From the NCBI GenBank assembly GCA_028824685.1, contig JAPPCZ010000018.1, forward strand, positions 1-55,052: a stretch of DNA of 55,052 nucleotides, read 5' to 3'. Positions within the stretch are counted from its first letter, which is position 1. Each line of letters begins with the position of its first letter. The notes under the pieces are model-generated. The model was not told the origin of the DNA and did no database searches. It saw only the letters and a list, made by a program, of their open reading frames with translations. The position numbers and the translations under genes were made by a program. The stretch is from Candidatus Poribacteria bacterium (GTDB lineage: Bacteria > Poribacteria > WGA-4E > WGA-3G). Shown piece by piece: positions 34,576 through 44,085 of the stretch.

Positions 34576-35169
34576 ATGGCAATTACAGCAAAAATGGTCA
34601 GTGAACTACGTTCGCGTACTGGTGCCGGAATTATGGACTGCAAAAAGGCGTTAGCAGAAACGGATGGAGATATAGATGCCGCAATTAAGAAATTGCGCGA
34701 GCAAGGCTTGCGCGCTTCTGAAGTCAAAGGCGGACGAGCCACTGAAGAAGGTCTTATTATCTCTTACATCCATCCAGGGAACCGCGTTGGCACTTTAGTA
34801 GAATTAAATTGCGAAACCGACTTTGTTGCTCGAACAGAGCAGTTTCAGAAATTAGCGACAGAGATCGCTATGCAAGTCGCTGCAGCAAAACCTAAATATG
34901 TTGGTGAAGACGAGGTTCCGGCAGAAGATCTTGATGCTGAAAAAGCAATTTTGAAGACACAAGCACTACAAGAAGGTAAGCCTGACCATATTGTTGATAA
35001 AATTGTTGAAGGACGGCTTTCTAAATTTTACTCGGAAGCATGTCTACTCAAACAACCGTACATTCGCGATGCCGATAAAACTATTGAGGACCTTGTCAAG
35101 GATGCGATCGCTCAACTCGGTGAGAATATCGTTGTAAAACGTTTTGTACTCTACGTCCTTGGACAGTGA
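34576..35169 (+). CDS. tsf: Elongation factor Ts
   Basis: The 197-residue guanine-nucleotide exchange factor of EF-Tu has the conserved N-terminal module ITAKMVSELRSRTGAGIMDCKKALAET and the core motif NCETDFVART. It is the short form, as in cyanobacteria and Thermus, lacking the longer second core subdomain of the E. coli protein. GGAGG is 7 nt before the ATG. It follows rpsB by 111 bp, the standard order. Confidence 0.96.
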   Translation: MAITAKMVSELRSRTGAGIMDCKKALAETDGDIDAAIKKLREQGLRASEVKGGRATEEGLIISYIHPGNRVGTLVELNCETDFVARTEQFQKLATEIAMQVAAAKPKYVGEDEVPAEDLDAEKAILKTQALQEGKPDHIVDKIVEGRLSKFYSEACLLKQPYIRDADKTIEDLVKDAIAQLGENIVVKRFVLYVLGQ

Positions 35170-35233
35170 AAATGATTTCAGACAGGATGCCTTAGATCGG
35201 AATCGGCGAAACAGAAAGGAATAGGGAATCCAG

Positions 35234-35821
35234 ATGCAAGAAGTACTGAAAGATGCTGAATCACGAATGAAGAAAACAGTTGAGTCTACAACAGCGAAGT
35301 TGTCGCATGTCCAAACAGGTCGTGCCACCACCGCGTTGTTAGATCAAGTTACAATCAACTATTACGGTAGCAAAACCCCATTAAATCAGGTTGGTACAAT
35401 TACCACACCGGAACCACATCAACTTGTTATCCAACCTTGGGACAAGACATTAATTACGGAAATTGAAAAAGCAATAGCGCTTTCTGATTTAGGACTCGCC
35501 ACCAGCAACGATGGTAGTATTGTTCGGATCCAGGTGCCAGAGTTGACAACTGAACGGCGCGTCGAACTCACTAAATTGGTAAAAAAATTAGCTGAAGAAG
35601 GCAGAGTCGCTATTCGGAACATACGTCGAGATGCGAACGATGCCATTCGCAAACTTGAAGGCGGTGATTCTGGTTCAGGCAGCCGAAGAAGCAAAGGCAG
35701 AGGCGGCGATAAGAAAAGTAGTCGTAGTGATGCTGACCCGGTACAGAATTTAACCGATACCTACGTTAACCAAATTAACGATTTAGCTGATGCAAAAGAA
35801 TCTGAACTGTTAGAGAACTAA
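35234..35821 (+). CDS. frr: Ribosome recycling factor
   Basis: The 195-residue factor splits post-termination ribosomes together with EF-G. The hinge and head domain are well conserved (VQTGRATTALLDQVTINYYGSKTPLNQVGTI, PWDKTLITEIEKAI, VPELTTERRVELTKLVKKLAEEGRVAIRNIRRDAND). At about residues 143-170, where the helical arm normally carries an acidic ISEDE-type turn, there is a Gly/Ser/Arg/Lys-rich low-complexity stretch instead, after which the helix resumes (LTDTYVNQINDLADAKE). It follows tsf directly; pyrH, often found between them, is absent. Two nucleotides separate it from cdsA. Confidence 0.94.
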   Translation: MQEVLKDAESRMKKTVESTTAKLSHVQTGRATTALLDQVTINYYGSKTPLNQVGTITTPEPHQLVIQPWDKTLITEIEKAIALSDLGLATSNDGSIVRIQVPELTTERRVELTKLVKKLAEEGRVAIRNIRRDANDAIRKLEGGDSGSGSRRSKGRGGDKKSSRSDADPVQNLTDTYVNQINDLADAKESELLEN

Positions 35822-35823
35822 TT

Positions 35824-36675
35824 ATGTTTTGGCGGCGAGCTTTGAGTGTTGTAGTGCTGGTCCCGCTAATCCTCCTGATTGTCTATTTTGGCGATCAGGA
35901 TCGGTTTGGTGGTTTGTTCTATCTGCTGCTCGTTTCCGCCGCTGTCCTGATGATGCAAATTGAATACTGCAGGTTAGCGGAGAATTTCGGTGCGAAATTG
36001 AATCCGGTTCTACCAGCGATTCTAACAGTAGCATTCTGTCTGTTCGCATTTTTCTTGCCTACACCCATAGAAAAGGCAACTACCTCTCTCATCCTGTTCA
36101 GTTTCTTTGTCGTTGTGTTTATCTATGCTTTTGCATCAAGCATATTCCGAGGAAAAGTCGCAGGAGAATTACTTGCCGTCACCTTAAAACTTACAGGAAT
36201 CCTGACAATCGGATGGTCGTTTGGTTATCACTGTATCCTGCTACGAAAAGCAGATGATGTCGGCATGCAACTCATTTTTCTGCTAATTGGAACGATTTGG
36301 TGCAGCGATACAGGTGCATATCTCATTGGGAGAGCAGTCGGAAAACATAAACTTAGCACACCAATTAGTCCACGTAAAACAGTTGAAGGCACTATTGCAG
36401 GTTTTGGTGTAGGAACTTTGGTCAGCATGGCACTTGGTGCGATCCTCCTAAAAGAAACTCTCTCTTTAGCAAATGCAGCTTTGATAGGACTGTTGTTGAG
36501 TATCTTAGGACAACTTGGCGATTTGAGCGTCTCACTCATGAAGCGCACCGCAGGCGTCAAAGACTCTGGCGATGTCATACCAGGGCATGGAGGATTCCTC
36601 GACAGGTGTGATAGTTTAATCTTTAGCGCACCGAGCCTCTATTATTATCTTGCCTTGACTGGGGTTATTACATAA
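35824..36675 (+). CDS. cdsA: Phosphatidate cytidylyltransferase
   Basis: The 283-residue integral membrane enzyme makes CDP-diacylglycerol for phospholipid synthesis. It has about eight hydrophobic segments and the family signature: SPRKTVEGTIAGFGVG, then VKDSGDVIPGHGGFLDRCDSLIFSAP. It starts 2 bp after the frr stop. The upstream neighbour is usually uppS, which is not here. Confidence 0.94.
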   Translation: MFWRRALSVVVLVPLILLIVYFGDQDRFGGLFYLLLVSAAVLMMQIEYCRLAENFGAKLNPVLPAILTVAFCLFAFFLPTPIEKATTSLILFSFFVVVFIYAFASSIFRGKVAGELLAVTLKLTGILTIGWSFGYHCILLRKADDVGMQLIFLLIGTIWCSDTGAYLIGRAVGKHKLSTPISPRKTVEGTIAGFGVGTLVSMALGAILLKETLSLANAALIGLLLSILGQLGDLSVSLMKRTAGVKDSGDVIPGHGGFLDRCDSLIFSAPSLYYYLALTGVIT

Positions 36676-36759
36676 GCTTGTTCAGGCAGAATATGTTTGT
36701 TCACACTATCTACATAAAATAAGTAACCATTCACGAACGCGCGTATCTACTGTAAAAAA

Positions 36760-36780
36760 GGCGAGTGCTTCGGCACTGCC
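36760..36780 (+). other. UUCG-loop hairpin before dxr
   Basis: AGTGC-TTCG-GCACT (36764-36777) with outer GGC/GCC pairs and one bulge forms a stable hairpin capped by a UUCG tetraloop, 16 nt before the dxr start codon. It may reduce or shape dxr translation; no T tract follows, so it is not a classical terminator. Confidence 0.5.
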
Positions 36781-36796
36781 ACCATAGTCAATACCC

Positions 36797-37963
36797 ATGA
36801 AGCACATCGCCATTTTAGGTAGTACCGGCTCTATTGGAAAAAACGCCCTCAACGTTATTAAAACACATAACGAAGAATTTAAGGTTGTCGCACTCGGCGC
36901 TAATAAGGATGTTAACACGCTTGAACATCAAATCCGTCAGTTTCGTCCACGGTTAGCAGCACTTAATGAACCTGCAGCAGCAGATCGTCTACGTGAACGA
37001 CTCTGTGATCTCAATGGCATTGAAATCCTTTCCGGACCTGAAGGCATTCAAGCCGTAGCGACTATCCAAGAAGCGGATCAAGTCTTAGAGGGAATGGGAG
37101 GAAGCGCGGGGTTGTTACCCACACTCTCTGCCATCAACGCGGGAAAAGACATCGCCTTCGTAAACAAAGAAGTGATGGTGATGTGCGGTCCCATAGTAAT
37201 GGATGCAGTTAAAAAAAATGGGGTGAGCTTAATACCGATAGACGGTGAGATGAGCGCAATCTTTCAATGCTTAGAAGGTGCGCGAGACAGACAAGCTGAC
37301 ATCCATCGACTGATATTAACTGCCTCTGGCGGACCGTTTCGTGATACACTAAAAGATGAACTCTACACAGTAACGCCTCAACAAGCACTTCGTCATCCCA
37401 ACTGGGATATGGGAGCGAAAATTACAATTGATTCCGCTACCATGATGAACAAGGGACTGGAAGTCATTGAAGCGAAGTGGCTGTTTAATATTGAACTTGA
37501 AAAGATTGACATTGTTATCCACCGAGAAAGTATCATCCATTCAATGGTTGAATGGACAGACGGTTCAACGCTTGCTCAGCTGGGACCAACGGATATGCGG
37601 ATTATGATTCAATACGCTTTGACATATCCTAACAGACTTTCAACACCAGTCCCACGGTTGGATTTGTGTGAATCTCGCACACTGCATTTTGAACCGATTG
37701 ACAAAGAAAAGTTTCCTTGCATTTCACTTGCTTATACTGCTGCTGAGGTAGGCGGCACACTTCCAGTTGTCCTAAGCAGCGCGGATGAAATCGTCGTAGA
37801 AGCTTTTCTTGAGGAACAAATCGGATTTATGGATATTCCAGCTATTTTAGAATGCGTTATGAACAAACATATCGTGATTGCTGATCCTTCACTTGAGGAC
37901 GTCCTTGAAGTTGACCAGTGGGCAAAATCAACTACCCGTTCAATCATAAAAGACAAAAGATAA
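36797..37963 (+). CDS. dxr: 1-deoxy-D-xylulose 5-phosphate reductoisomerase
   Basis: The 388-residue enzyme makes 2-C-methyl-D-erythritol 4-phosphate, the committed step of the MEP isoprenoid pathway, with NADPH and a divalent metal. Motifs are intact: GSTGSIGKNALNVI (nucleotide), FVNKEVMVMCG, ASGGPFRD, and HPNWDMGAKITIDSATMMNKGLEVIEA. There is no clear ribosome binding site; a UUCG hairpin lies just upstream. It lies between cdsA and rseP, the usual place. Confidence 0.96.
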   Translation: MKHIAILGSTGSIGKNALNVIKTHNEEFKVVALGANKDVNTLEHQIRQFRPRLAALNEPAAADRLRERLCDLNGIEILSGPEGIQAVATIQEADQVLEGMGGSAGLLPTLSAINAGKDIAFVNKEVMVMCGPIVMDAVKKNGVSLIPIDGEMSAIFQCLEGARDRQADIHRLILTASGGPFRDTLKDELYTVTPQQALRHPNWDMGAKITIDSATMMNKGLEVIEAKWLFNIELEKIDIVIHRESIIHSMVEWTDGSTLAQLGPTDMRIMIQYALTYPNRLSTPVPRLDLCESRTLHFEPIDKEKFPCISLAYTAAEVGGTLPVVLSSADEIVVEAFLEEQIGFMDIPAILECVMNKHIVIADPSLEDVLEVDQWAKSTTRSIIKDKR

Positions 37964-38031
37964 ATTAAAATTCTATCAAAACTCAAAATAAAATTCTTAC
38001 ATCTTGCAATCATTAAATAGGAGATATAAAA

Positions 38032-39717
38032 ATGGGGATATTTGAACCAATTCTCGCAATTCTTCCGATTATTAAAGCGGTGCTTATTGCAATTATTCCG
38101 CTCGGTTTTCTTATTTTTATCCATGAACTTGGCCATTTTCTTGCTGCAAAAAAAGCTGGGATTAAGGTTAATACTTTCTCACTCGGTTTCGGTCCAAAAA
38201 TCGTTGGGTTTCGGCGGGGCGACACAGAATACAAACTCTCTTGGTTACCGTTTGGTGGGTACGTGCAAATGGAAGGTGAAAACCCAAGTGAGCAGACAGG
38301 GGCGGAAGGTGAATTCGCAAGTGCTTCGCTCGGTAAACGTGCCTTTGTTGTTATCGCCGGTCCTGCCGTGAATCTTTTGTTCGGATTATTGGCATATTGG
38401 TTTGTCTTCGGTGTCGGGCTCAACGCTGATGCTGTCCGATTAATCAACGGATTGACTGGACAATCTATTGGTAAAACACAAGAAGGCGTTCAGATAGGTT
38501 GGCTTGATGATGACGGACCCGCCGCTGTCGGAGGTGTACTGCCCGGTGACGCAATTGTCTCAATTAACGGAGACCGCATTACAAACTGGCCTGCCTTTCA
38601 AACCAAAATTTATACCAGTCCTGATAAAGAATTAGAATTTGTTGTACAACGAGATGGAAACCTAAAAACACTCACCGTAGTCCCCGAAGCAGTCCCTGAT
38701 TCCAGAGGCGATGTTGGTAGACTCAATGTGCTAAAACAAGACGATGTCATCGTGTCACAAATTGATGAAGGAAGTTTGGCTGCACAAGTAGGCCTCAAAG
38801 TAGGCGATCAAATTGATACCATCAACGGACACAAAATGTATAACGTTCCATATTTTGGTCCAGAAATTTGGCAATCCGAATCTGACTGGCGTATAATAAA
38901 ACATCAAAATATTTATGAAAACATTGATCAGAATAGAGATTTACTGAAGCTCAAGGTTCGACGTGGTGATGAAATGCTTGCCTTTCAACTTCCTGTGAAA
39001 TGGCAAACGAAAGTAAACGTTGAAAAAAATAGCACTGCACAAAAGGCGGGTATAAAAACGGGGGATATCCTTGCCACTTTTAATGGAAAGATGGTGGACA
39101 GCAAATCTCTTTATTCTGAACTAAAAGCCTTAGCGAACGATTCAGGAACACTCGGATTAATTCGTAAGGGAGTAGAAAAAACAGCAACGCTTTCGCCTGC
39201 AGATGCTACAAAACCTGACGGAGAAGGAACTTTTTACGGGTTAACATGGTCGCCCTCTCTGAGTGGTATGATACTGAGATCACCAGAAATACCGACACAA
39301 AAGTATAGCTTATTCTCTGCATTTGAAAAAGGACTCGAAACCACATGGCTTACTTGTACATCTATCACTCGAACGCTAAAACAGTTAGTCCGTGGAGAAG
39401 TGTCCCCGAAGTATCTCTCTGGTCCTATCGGCATTGCGAAGGTGACAAACGATATGTTTGCAAGCGTTGGGTTAACCAGCGTCCTATTTTTTATCGGGTT
39501 TATCAGTATTAACCTTGCGATCGTCAATTTATTACCAATCCCAATAGCTGACGGTGGACATCTATTGTTTTTTGCTGTAGAGAAAATCCGTGGCAGACCA
39601 GTCCCACGGAAAGCACAAGAAATTATTCAACAGGTCAGTGTTATCCTTATCATCGCGCTATTCCTATATATCACTTGGTTTGATAGCCTAACGCTGTTTC
39701 ATGACGTATTTAACTGA
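38032..39717 (+). CDS. rseP: RseP-type site-2 membrane metalloprotease
   Basis: The 561-residue intramembrane zinc protease has HELGH at 31-35 in the first helix, GPxxN-type AGPAVNLLFG, and the second motif NLLPIPIADGG near 497-508 in a C-terminal helix. Three PDZ-like repeats lie between (IVSINGDRI, IDTINGHKM, ILATFNGKM), one more than in E. coli RseP. It should cleave membrane-bound substrates such as anti-sigma factors; none is encoded here. GGAGAT is 7 nt before the ATG. Confidence 0.93.
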   Translation: MGIFEPILAILPIIKAVLIAIIPLGFLIFIHELGHFLAAKKAGIKVNTFSLGFGPKIVGFRRGDTEYKLSWLPFGGYVQMEGENPSEQTGAEGEFASASLGKRAFVVIAGPAVNLLFGLLAYWFVFGVGLNADAVRLINGLTGQSIGKTQEGVQIGWLDDDGPAAVGGVLPGDAIVSINGDRITNWPAFQTKIYTSPDKELEFVVQRDGNLKTLTVVPEAVPDSRGDVGRLNVLKQDDVIVSQIDEGSLAAQVGLKVGDQIDTINGHKMYNVPYFGPEIWQSESDWRIIKHQNIYENIDQNRDLLKLKVRRGDEMLAFQLPVKWQTKVNVEKNSTAQKAGIKTGDILATFNGKMVDSKSLYSELKALANDSGTLGLIRKGVEKTATLSPADATKPDGEGTFYGLTWSPSLSGMILRSPEIPTQKYSLFSAFEKGLETTWLTCTSITRTLKQLVRGEVSPKYLSGPIGIAKVTNDMFASVGLTSVLFFIGFISINLAIVNLLPIPIADGGHLLFFAVEKIRGRPVPRKAQEIIQQVSVILIIALFLYITWFDSLTLFHDVFN

Positions 39718-39736
39718 TAAACGCTACGAGGGAAAA

Positions 39737-40441
39737 ATGGATACAGACCACATCAGAGAAGAGTATCTACAACTTGTTGCAACTGTGAGGGAACACGTGG
39801 CAGAACAACTTCAACTCGGTTTGTTTGAAACAGAAAAGAGTGAATCTGAACCAGAATCTAAATTTGCCAGCTTAGACTTATCTGCTTTAGATGCTGACGC
39901 GCAAGGTTGCACTAAGTGCGGATTACATGCTGGACGAAATACGGTCGTATTTGGTGTCGGAAATCCGAATGCGGATTTGGTGTTTATCGGTGAAGCACCG
40001 GGTGCTGATGAAGACCGACAAGGGGAACCTTTTGTCGGTAGAGCAGGACAATTGCTCACAAAAATCATTGAGGCGATGAAATTAACCCGAGATGATGTCT
40101 ACATTGCCAATGTGCTTAAATGCCGTCCACCCGGTAACAGAAACCCAGAACCAGATGAGGTTGAAACATGCAGCCCCTACCTAATACGACAGATAGAACT
40201 AATTCAACCAAAGGTTATTGTGGCACTCGGTAGTTTTGCAGCTAAGATGCTGCTTGATACGAAAACAGGAATTACGGCACTCCGTGGGCAATTTCATGAG
40301 TATGCACTCGCTAACCAGAGCGATAATACACCTGTCATTATGCCGACCTTTCATCCAGCATACTTGCTCCGCAACCCAAATGCGAAGCGCGAAGTTTGGG
40401 AAGATATGCAACAAGTGATGGAACTTTTAGATAAAAATTGA
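39737..40441 (+). CDS. Uracil-DNA glycosylase, family 4 (iron-sulfur type)
   Basis: The 234-residue enzyme removes uracil from DNA. It has the family-4/5 motif GEAPGADEDRQGEPFVGRAGQLL, the iron-sulfur cysteines in CTKCGLH (from about 58) and KCRPPGNRNPEPDEVETC (about 128-145), and MPTFHPAYLLRNP near the end. An N-terminal extension of about 55 residues precedes the fold. The ATG at 39737 is chosen because GAGGGA lies just upstream; a longer frame from 39701 overlaps rseP. It sits between rseP and priA. Confidence 0.92.
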   Translation: MDTDHIREEYLQLVATVREHVAEQLQLGLFETEKSESEPESKFASLDLSALDADAQGCTKCGLHAGRNTVVFGVGNPNADLVFIGEAPGADEDRQGEPFVGRAGQLLTKIIEAMKLTRDDVYIANVLKCRPPGNRNPEPDEVETCSPYLIRQIELIQPKVIVALGSFAAKMLLDTKTGITALRGQFHEYALANQSDNTPVIMPTFHPAYLLRNPNAKREVWEDMQQVMELLDKN

Positions 40442-40465
40442 TATACTCTCTGACACATAAGACAA

Positions 40466-42970
40466 ATGAGTTTTGCTAACATCGCTTTTCCTATCTCAGT
40501 CAACCGACTGTTCACTTATTCTGTCCCACAATATTTAGATGCAATTGCCCAACCCGGCGTGCGTGTATTAGCCTCTTTTCATGAAAGTAAGCAGGAGGGC
40601 GTTGTTGTTGAACGAACAGATGAAACCGATTTAGAACTTGAAAAGATTAAAAGTATTTCCGACTGCCTTGACGAAGAACCTACCTTTTCGGAAGAACTAC
40701 TCACCCTCACCAAATGGATGGCGGACTACTACCTATCATCGTGGGGAAATGCGCTTTTTTGTGCTGTTCCTGCAGCTGTGCGAAATAAAAAACAACAACT
40801 GATACAACTGCGACCTGAGTACACTACTCCTATAGGAAAAGTCCAAAAACAGATAGTTGCAGTTTTAGAAATTGAGGAGACACTTACCCCATACCAGCTT
40901 GCAAACCGTATTGGCAGGAGTCCCGAAAAACTCCGTCCCCAAATCACAGCGCTCCGAGAGAAAAGTGTAATTGATGTTAAAGTTTCGCACAAACCCAAAG
41001 CAACTACCAAGTTTACCAATGTCGCCACTTTAGCCTTACCGCCCACTGATATTGAGTCAGAAATCGCTGAATTAACCTCTGGCGAAGATGGATATGAAAA
41101 GGCGACTGATCAGGATGCAAGACGTGTTCCCCATGCAGCTGCTGTTAAACATGCTAAAATTCTACAAATTTTGCTTGACAAAGATGCCCCAGTAGCCACT
41201 TCTGAACTGACAAAACGGGTAAAGACAAGCGATACACTCCTTCGGACACTTGAAAGGCGCGGATTCATCAAAATTACGCGCGCCGCAGCAGTGCGCAATC
41301 CTTTGAGTTCCCAACCTATCGCACCGACACAACCGCTCACTTTGAATGAAGCACAATCCGCTGCATTTACTGAACTTCAATCGGAAAACCGCTCAAATCA
41401 CACTTTTTTACTTCACGGTGTAACGGGAAGCGGTAAAACCGAAGTGTACATGCAAAGGATGGCACAAGTTCTTGAAAGTGGAAAATCTATTATCGTCCTT
41501 GTGCCAGAAATTTCTCTGACACCGCAAACCGCATCAAGGTTTATTGGACGTTTTGGAGAACGCGTGGCTGTCCTTCACAGTCGCCTCAGTGATGGTGAAC
41601 GTTTTGACCAGTGGCATCGTATCCAAAAAGGAGATGCTGATATTGTCATAGGACCTCGTTCTGCCGTTTTTGCCCCTGTTAAGGAACTCGGTTTACTGAT
41701 TATTGATGAAGAACATTCGGATTCCTATAAATCAGAAACAGCGCCACGTTACCACGCCAGAGAAGTCGCACAGAAACGCGCCGAGCTTGCAAACTGCCCA
41801 TTAATACTCGGCAGTGCAACGCCATCCCTGGAGAGTTTTTTTCAAGCACAGCAAGGGAACTATAAACTCCTTAGTCTTCCGTCGCGAGTCTTGGACAGAA
41901 AGATGCCTGAAGTCCATATCGTTGACATGCGAAATGAACTGAAAAATGGAAACCGGACCATCTTTTCTGAACGTCTCAGAAGTGCAATTGCTGAACGACT
42001 CCAAAAACGTGAGCAAATTATTCTATTTCTTAATAGGCGTGGACATTCAAAATATGTATTCTGTCGCACTTGTGGTTATGCTGAAAGATGCGAGAACTGC
42101 TCAATTTCATTGACATTCCACTTTGAAACAAAAAAGTTGGTTTGCCATCATTGTGGTCATAAACGCGACACACACCCCTCATGTCCGGATTGTGGTAGCC
42201 CCGCAATTGACTATTTCGGACGAAGAGGATTTGGCACTGAAACCGTAGAACGAGAAGTGCAAAAAGCATTTCCAACAGCGAGCATCAAGAGATTTGATGC
42301 TGATTCTACAGCAAAGAAAAACGCTCATCAACATATTTTGGATGATTTCCAACATCAGAAAATTGATATATTGATAGGCACTCAAATGGTGGCAAAAGGT
42401 TTAGATTTCCCAAACGTGACGCTTGTTGGTGTGATTGTAGCGGACACAGCCCTAAATCTTCCCGATTTCCGAGCAGGTGAACATACATTTAGTCTACTCA
42501 CACAAGTTGCTGGCCGTTCAGGGCGTGCCGAAGTCGCAGGTGAGGTTATCATACAAACCTATATGCCTGAGCACTTCTGTATTTCAGCCGCACAGACGCA
42601 TGACTACGTAGGTTTTTACGAAAAAGAGGTTGAAGCACGAAGTGCCTTAGAGTATCCGCCTTTCTCACACGTCACCACGCTTTTACTACGCGGCAAAAAT
42701 GAGAACGAGGTAATTGATGCTGCGAACACTGTGAGTGGCCTTCTAAAAATCTGGCAAGCCGACGAGTTTCCAGAGGTAATAATCTTGGGACCTGCCCCGG
42801 CGCCGCTCTCAAAAATTGATGGAAAATTTCGGTGGCGCTTCCTCCTCCGAAGTAAAAATGTAGAAAAAATCAGTCAACTCCTTCAACGCTTAAATGATGA
42901 TCTACCACCAGCAATAAAATCTAATACTGTTGAATGTGTTGTGGATATTGATCCAACCAATACATTGTAA
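40466..42970 (+). CDS. priA: Primosomal protein N' (replication restart helicase)
   Basis: The 834-residue helicase restarts stalled forks. It has the N-terminal 3'-binding domain, Walker A GVTGSGKTEVYM near 318, the DEEH box IIDEEHSDSYKSE near 412, a zinc-binding segment with paired cysteines (CRTCGYAERCENC, CHHCG, CPDCG; about 533-575) and late helicase motifs GTQMVAKGLDFP and QVAGRSGRAEVAGEV. It is about 100 residues longer than the E. coli protein because of an inserted winged-helix-like region (about 125-280) in the N-terminal half. Confidence 0.95.
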   Translation: MSFANIAFPISVNRLFTYSVPQYLDAIAQPGVRVLASFHESKQEGVVVERTDETDLELEKIKSISDCLDEEPTFSEELLTLTKWMADYYLSSWGNALFCAVPAAVRNKKQQLIQLRPEYTTPIGKVQKQIVAVLEIEETLTPYQLANRIGRSPEKLRPQITALREKSVIDVKVSHKPKATTKFTNVATLALPPTDIESEIAELTSGEDGYEKATDQDARRVPHAAAVKHAKILQILLDKDAPVATSELTKRVKTSDTLLRTLERRGFIKITRAAAVRNPLSSQPIAPTQPLTLNEAQSAAFTELQSENRSNHTFLLHGVTGSGKTEVYMQRMAQVLESGKSIIVLVPEISLTPQTASRFIGRFGERVAVLHSRLSDGERFDQWHRIQKGDADIVIGPRSAVFAPVKELGLLIIDEEHSDSYKSETAPRYHAREVAQKRAELANCPLILGSATPSLESFFQAQQGNYKLLSLPSRVLDRKMPEVHIVDMRNELKNGNRTIFSERLRSAIAERLQKREQIILFLNRRGHSKYVFCRTCGYAERCENCSISLTFHFETKKLVCHHCGHKRDTHPSCPDCGSPAIDYFGRRGFGTETVEREVQKAFPTASIKRFDADSTAKKNAHQHILDDFQHQKIDILIGTQMVAKGLDFPNVTLVGVIVADTALNLPDFRAGEHTFSLLTQVAGRSGRAEVAGEVIIQTYMPEHFCISAAQTHDYVGFYEKEVEARSALEYPPFSHVTTLLLRGKNENEVIDAANTVSGLLKIWQADEFPEVIILGPAPAPLSKIDGKFRWRFLLRSKNVEKISQLLQRLNDDLPPAIKSNTVECVVDIDPTNTL

Positions 42971-43042
42971 TATTAAATTAACCCGATGTGTAGGTGAACC
43001 AATCAGAATTATCCTACACTATTTCAAAGGAATTAATTATAT

Positions 43043-43996
43043 ATGGGCAACCGGATATTCGAAAAACTCGCTGATACAGACTTACTTGCGAAAAGTCCTA
43101 TTCTCGTTTTTGCCGCTGATCCACTTGCATCCGCAGGCATCAAAGGGCTTGGACAAGTGCAACATCCAAAACCGCACTATCGCACTCACACGGAGTTTTT
43201 ACAACTGCAACGCGACTTAGCCACAGATGGGCAACTTGATGGATTATTGATGACACCCGCAGATGCGGAGACATTGGCACTTGATGAAAATCTTTTTGAA
43301 AGCACACCCATTACCCCTATTGTTCGAATGAACTCTGAAACCGCTATTTGGAACCCGCGTTTTGGTGTCTATACCTCGCGACCGTCAATGCCTTTTCAAA
43401 CAGTCTTCCCAGAAGATATGCAGCGGTATTGTGAAAATCTTATCGGTCCGGCATTAGATTGCCGTGTCAGTCTCGGATTATATTCAATTACGCTCAACAA
43501 TGATCCGATTGTTGACGAGCGGATGTTACAGGCTTATGTGCAATTTGCCCATGTCGTTGGTGAAATTGAAGGGTTTGATCACCTCTTAGAAGTGTTTTTG
43601 CCGAATGTAAAATTGCCGGGAATGGATGAAGAAAAGCGCGGCATGTATGTTGCCGATTCAATTGTCCGCACAATGAGTTATCTGCGCAAACACCAACGTC
43701 CTCGGTTCATCAAAACTGCCTACACGACAGCGGATGTCTGGACAGAGTTATGTCAATTTGATACAACGCTTGTGATCGGTGCTTTGGGTGGACCACGACA
43801 AAATGCAAGGAGTACATTTGCCCTTGCCCATAATGTAGTTCAAAACGGTGGACGTGCTATTTTATTTGGACGCACAATTTTCGGTGAAGACGATCCTATC
43901 AGTTTTGTGCAATGCCTTCGCCGTGTGCTTGATGGAGAGTATGACCCGCAGACAGCACATGCTGAGTATCAAAAACAATTACGCACACAGAATTAA
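43043..43996 (+). CDS. Class I aldolase-like TIM-barrel protein (tentative)
   Basis: The 317-residue protein is tentatively placed with DhnA/LacD-type class I aldolases: FIKTAYTT has a candidate Schiff-base lysine, LVIGALGGPRQNARSTF resembles their phosphate-binding strand, and NGGRAILFGRTIFGEDDPISFVQCLRRVLDG their final helix. The N-terminal third is less familiar. AAAGGA is 9 nt upstream of the ATG. It follows priA by about 70 bp and precedes an ATP-grasp gene. An unrelated carbohydrate function cannot be excluded. Confidence 0.5.
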   Translation: MGNRIFEKLADTDLLAKSPILVFAADPLASAGIKGLGQVQHPKPHYRTHTEFLQLQRDLATDGQLDGLLMTPADAETLALDENLFESTPITPIVRMNSETAIWNPRFGVYTSRPSMPFQTVFPEDMQRYCENLIGPALDCRVSLGLYSITLNNDPIVDERMLQAYVQFAHVVGEIEGFDHLLEVFLPNVKLPGMDEEKRGMYVADSIVRTMSYLRKHQRPRFIKTAYTTADVWTELCQFDTTLVIGALGGPRQNARSTFALAHNVVQNGGRAILFGRTIFGEDDPISFVQCLRRVLDGEYDPQTAHAEYQKQLRTQN

Positions 43997-44031
43997 TTAC
44001 ACAGTTTTGAACATTTGGTAATATTCATCTT

Positions 44032-44058
44032 GTAGGCGTGGTTTGAAACTGCGCCTAC
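44032..44058. repeat. Short palindromic repeat
   Basis: GTAGGCG (44032-44038) and CGCCTAC (44052-44058) form a 7-bp stem with a 13-nt loop in the 89-bp gap between the aldolase-like and ATP-grasp genes. GTAGG...CCTAC ends match the other intergenic palindromes of the window. Confidence 0.5.
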
Positions 44059-44085
44059 CGTTGGTAACATAATTATTGATTTTTA

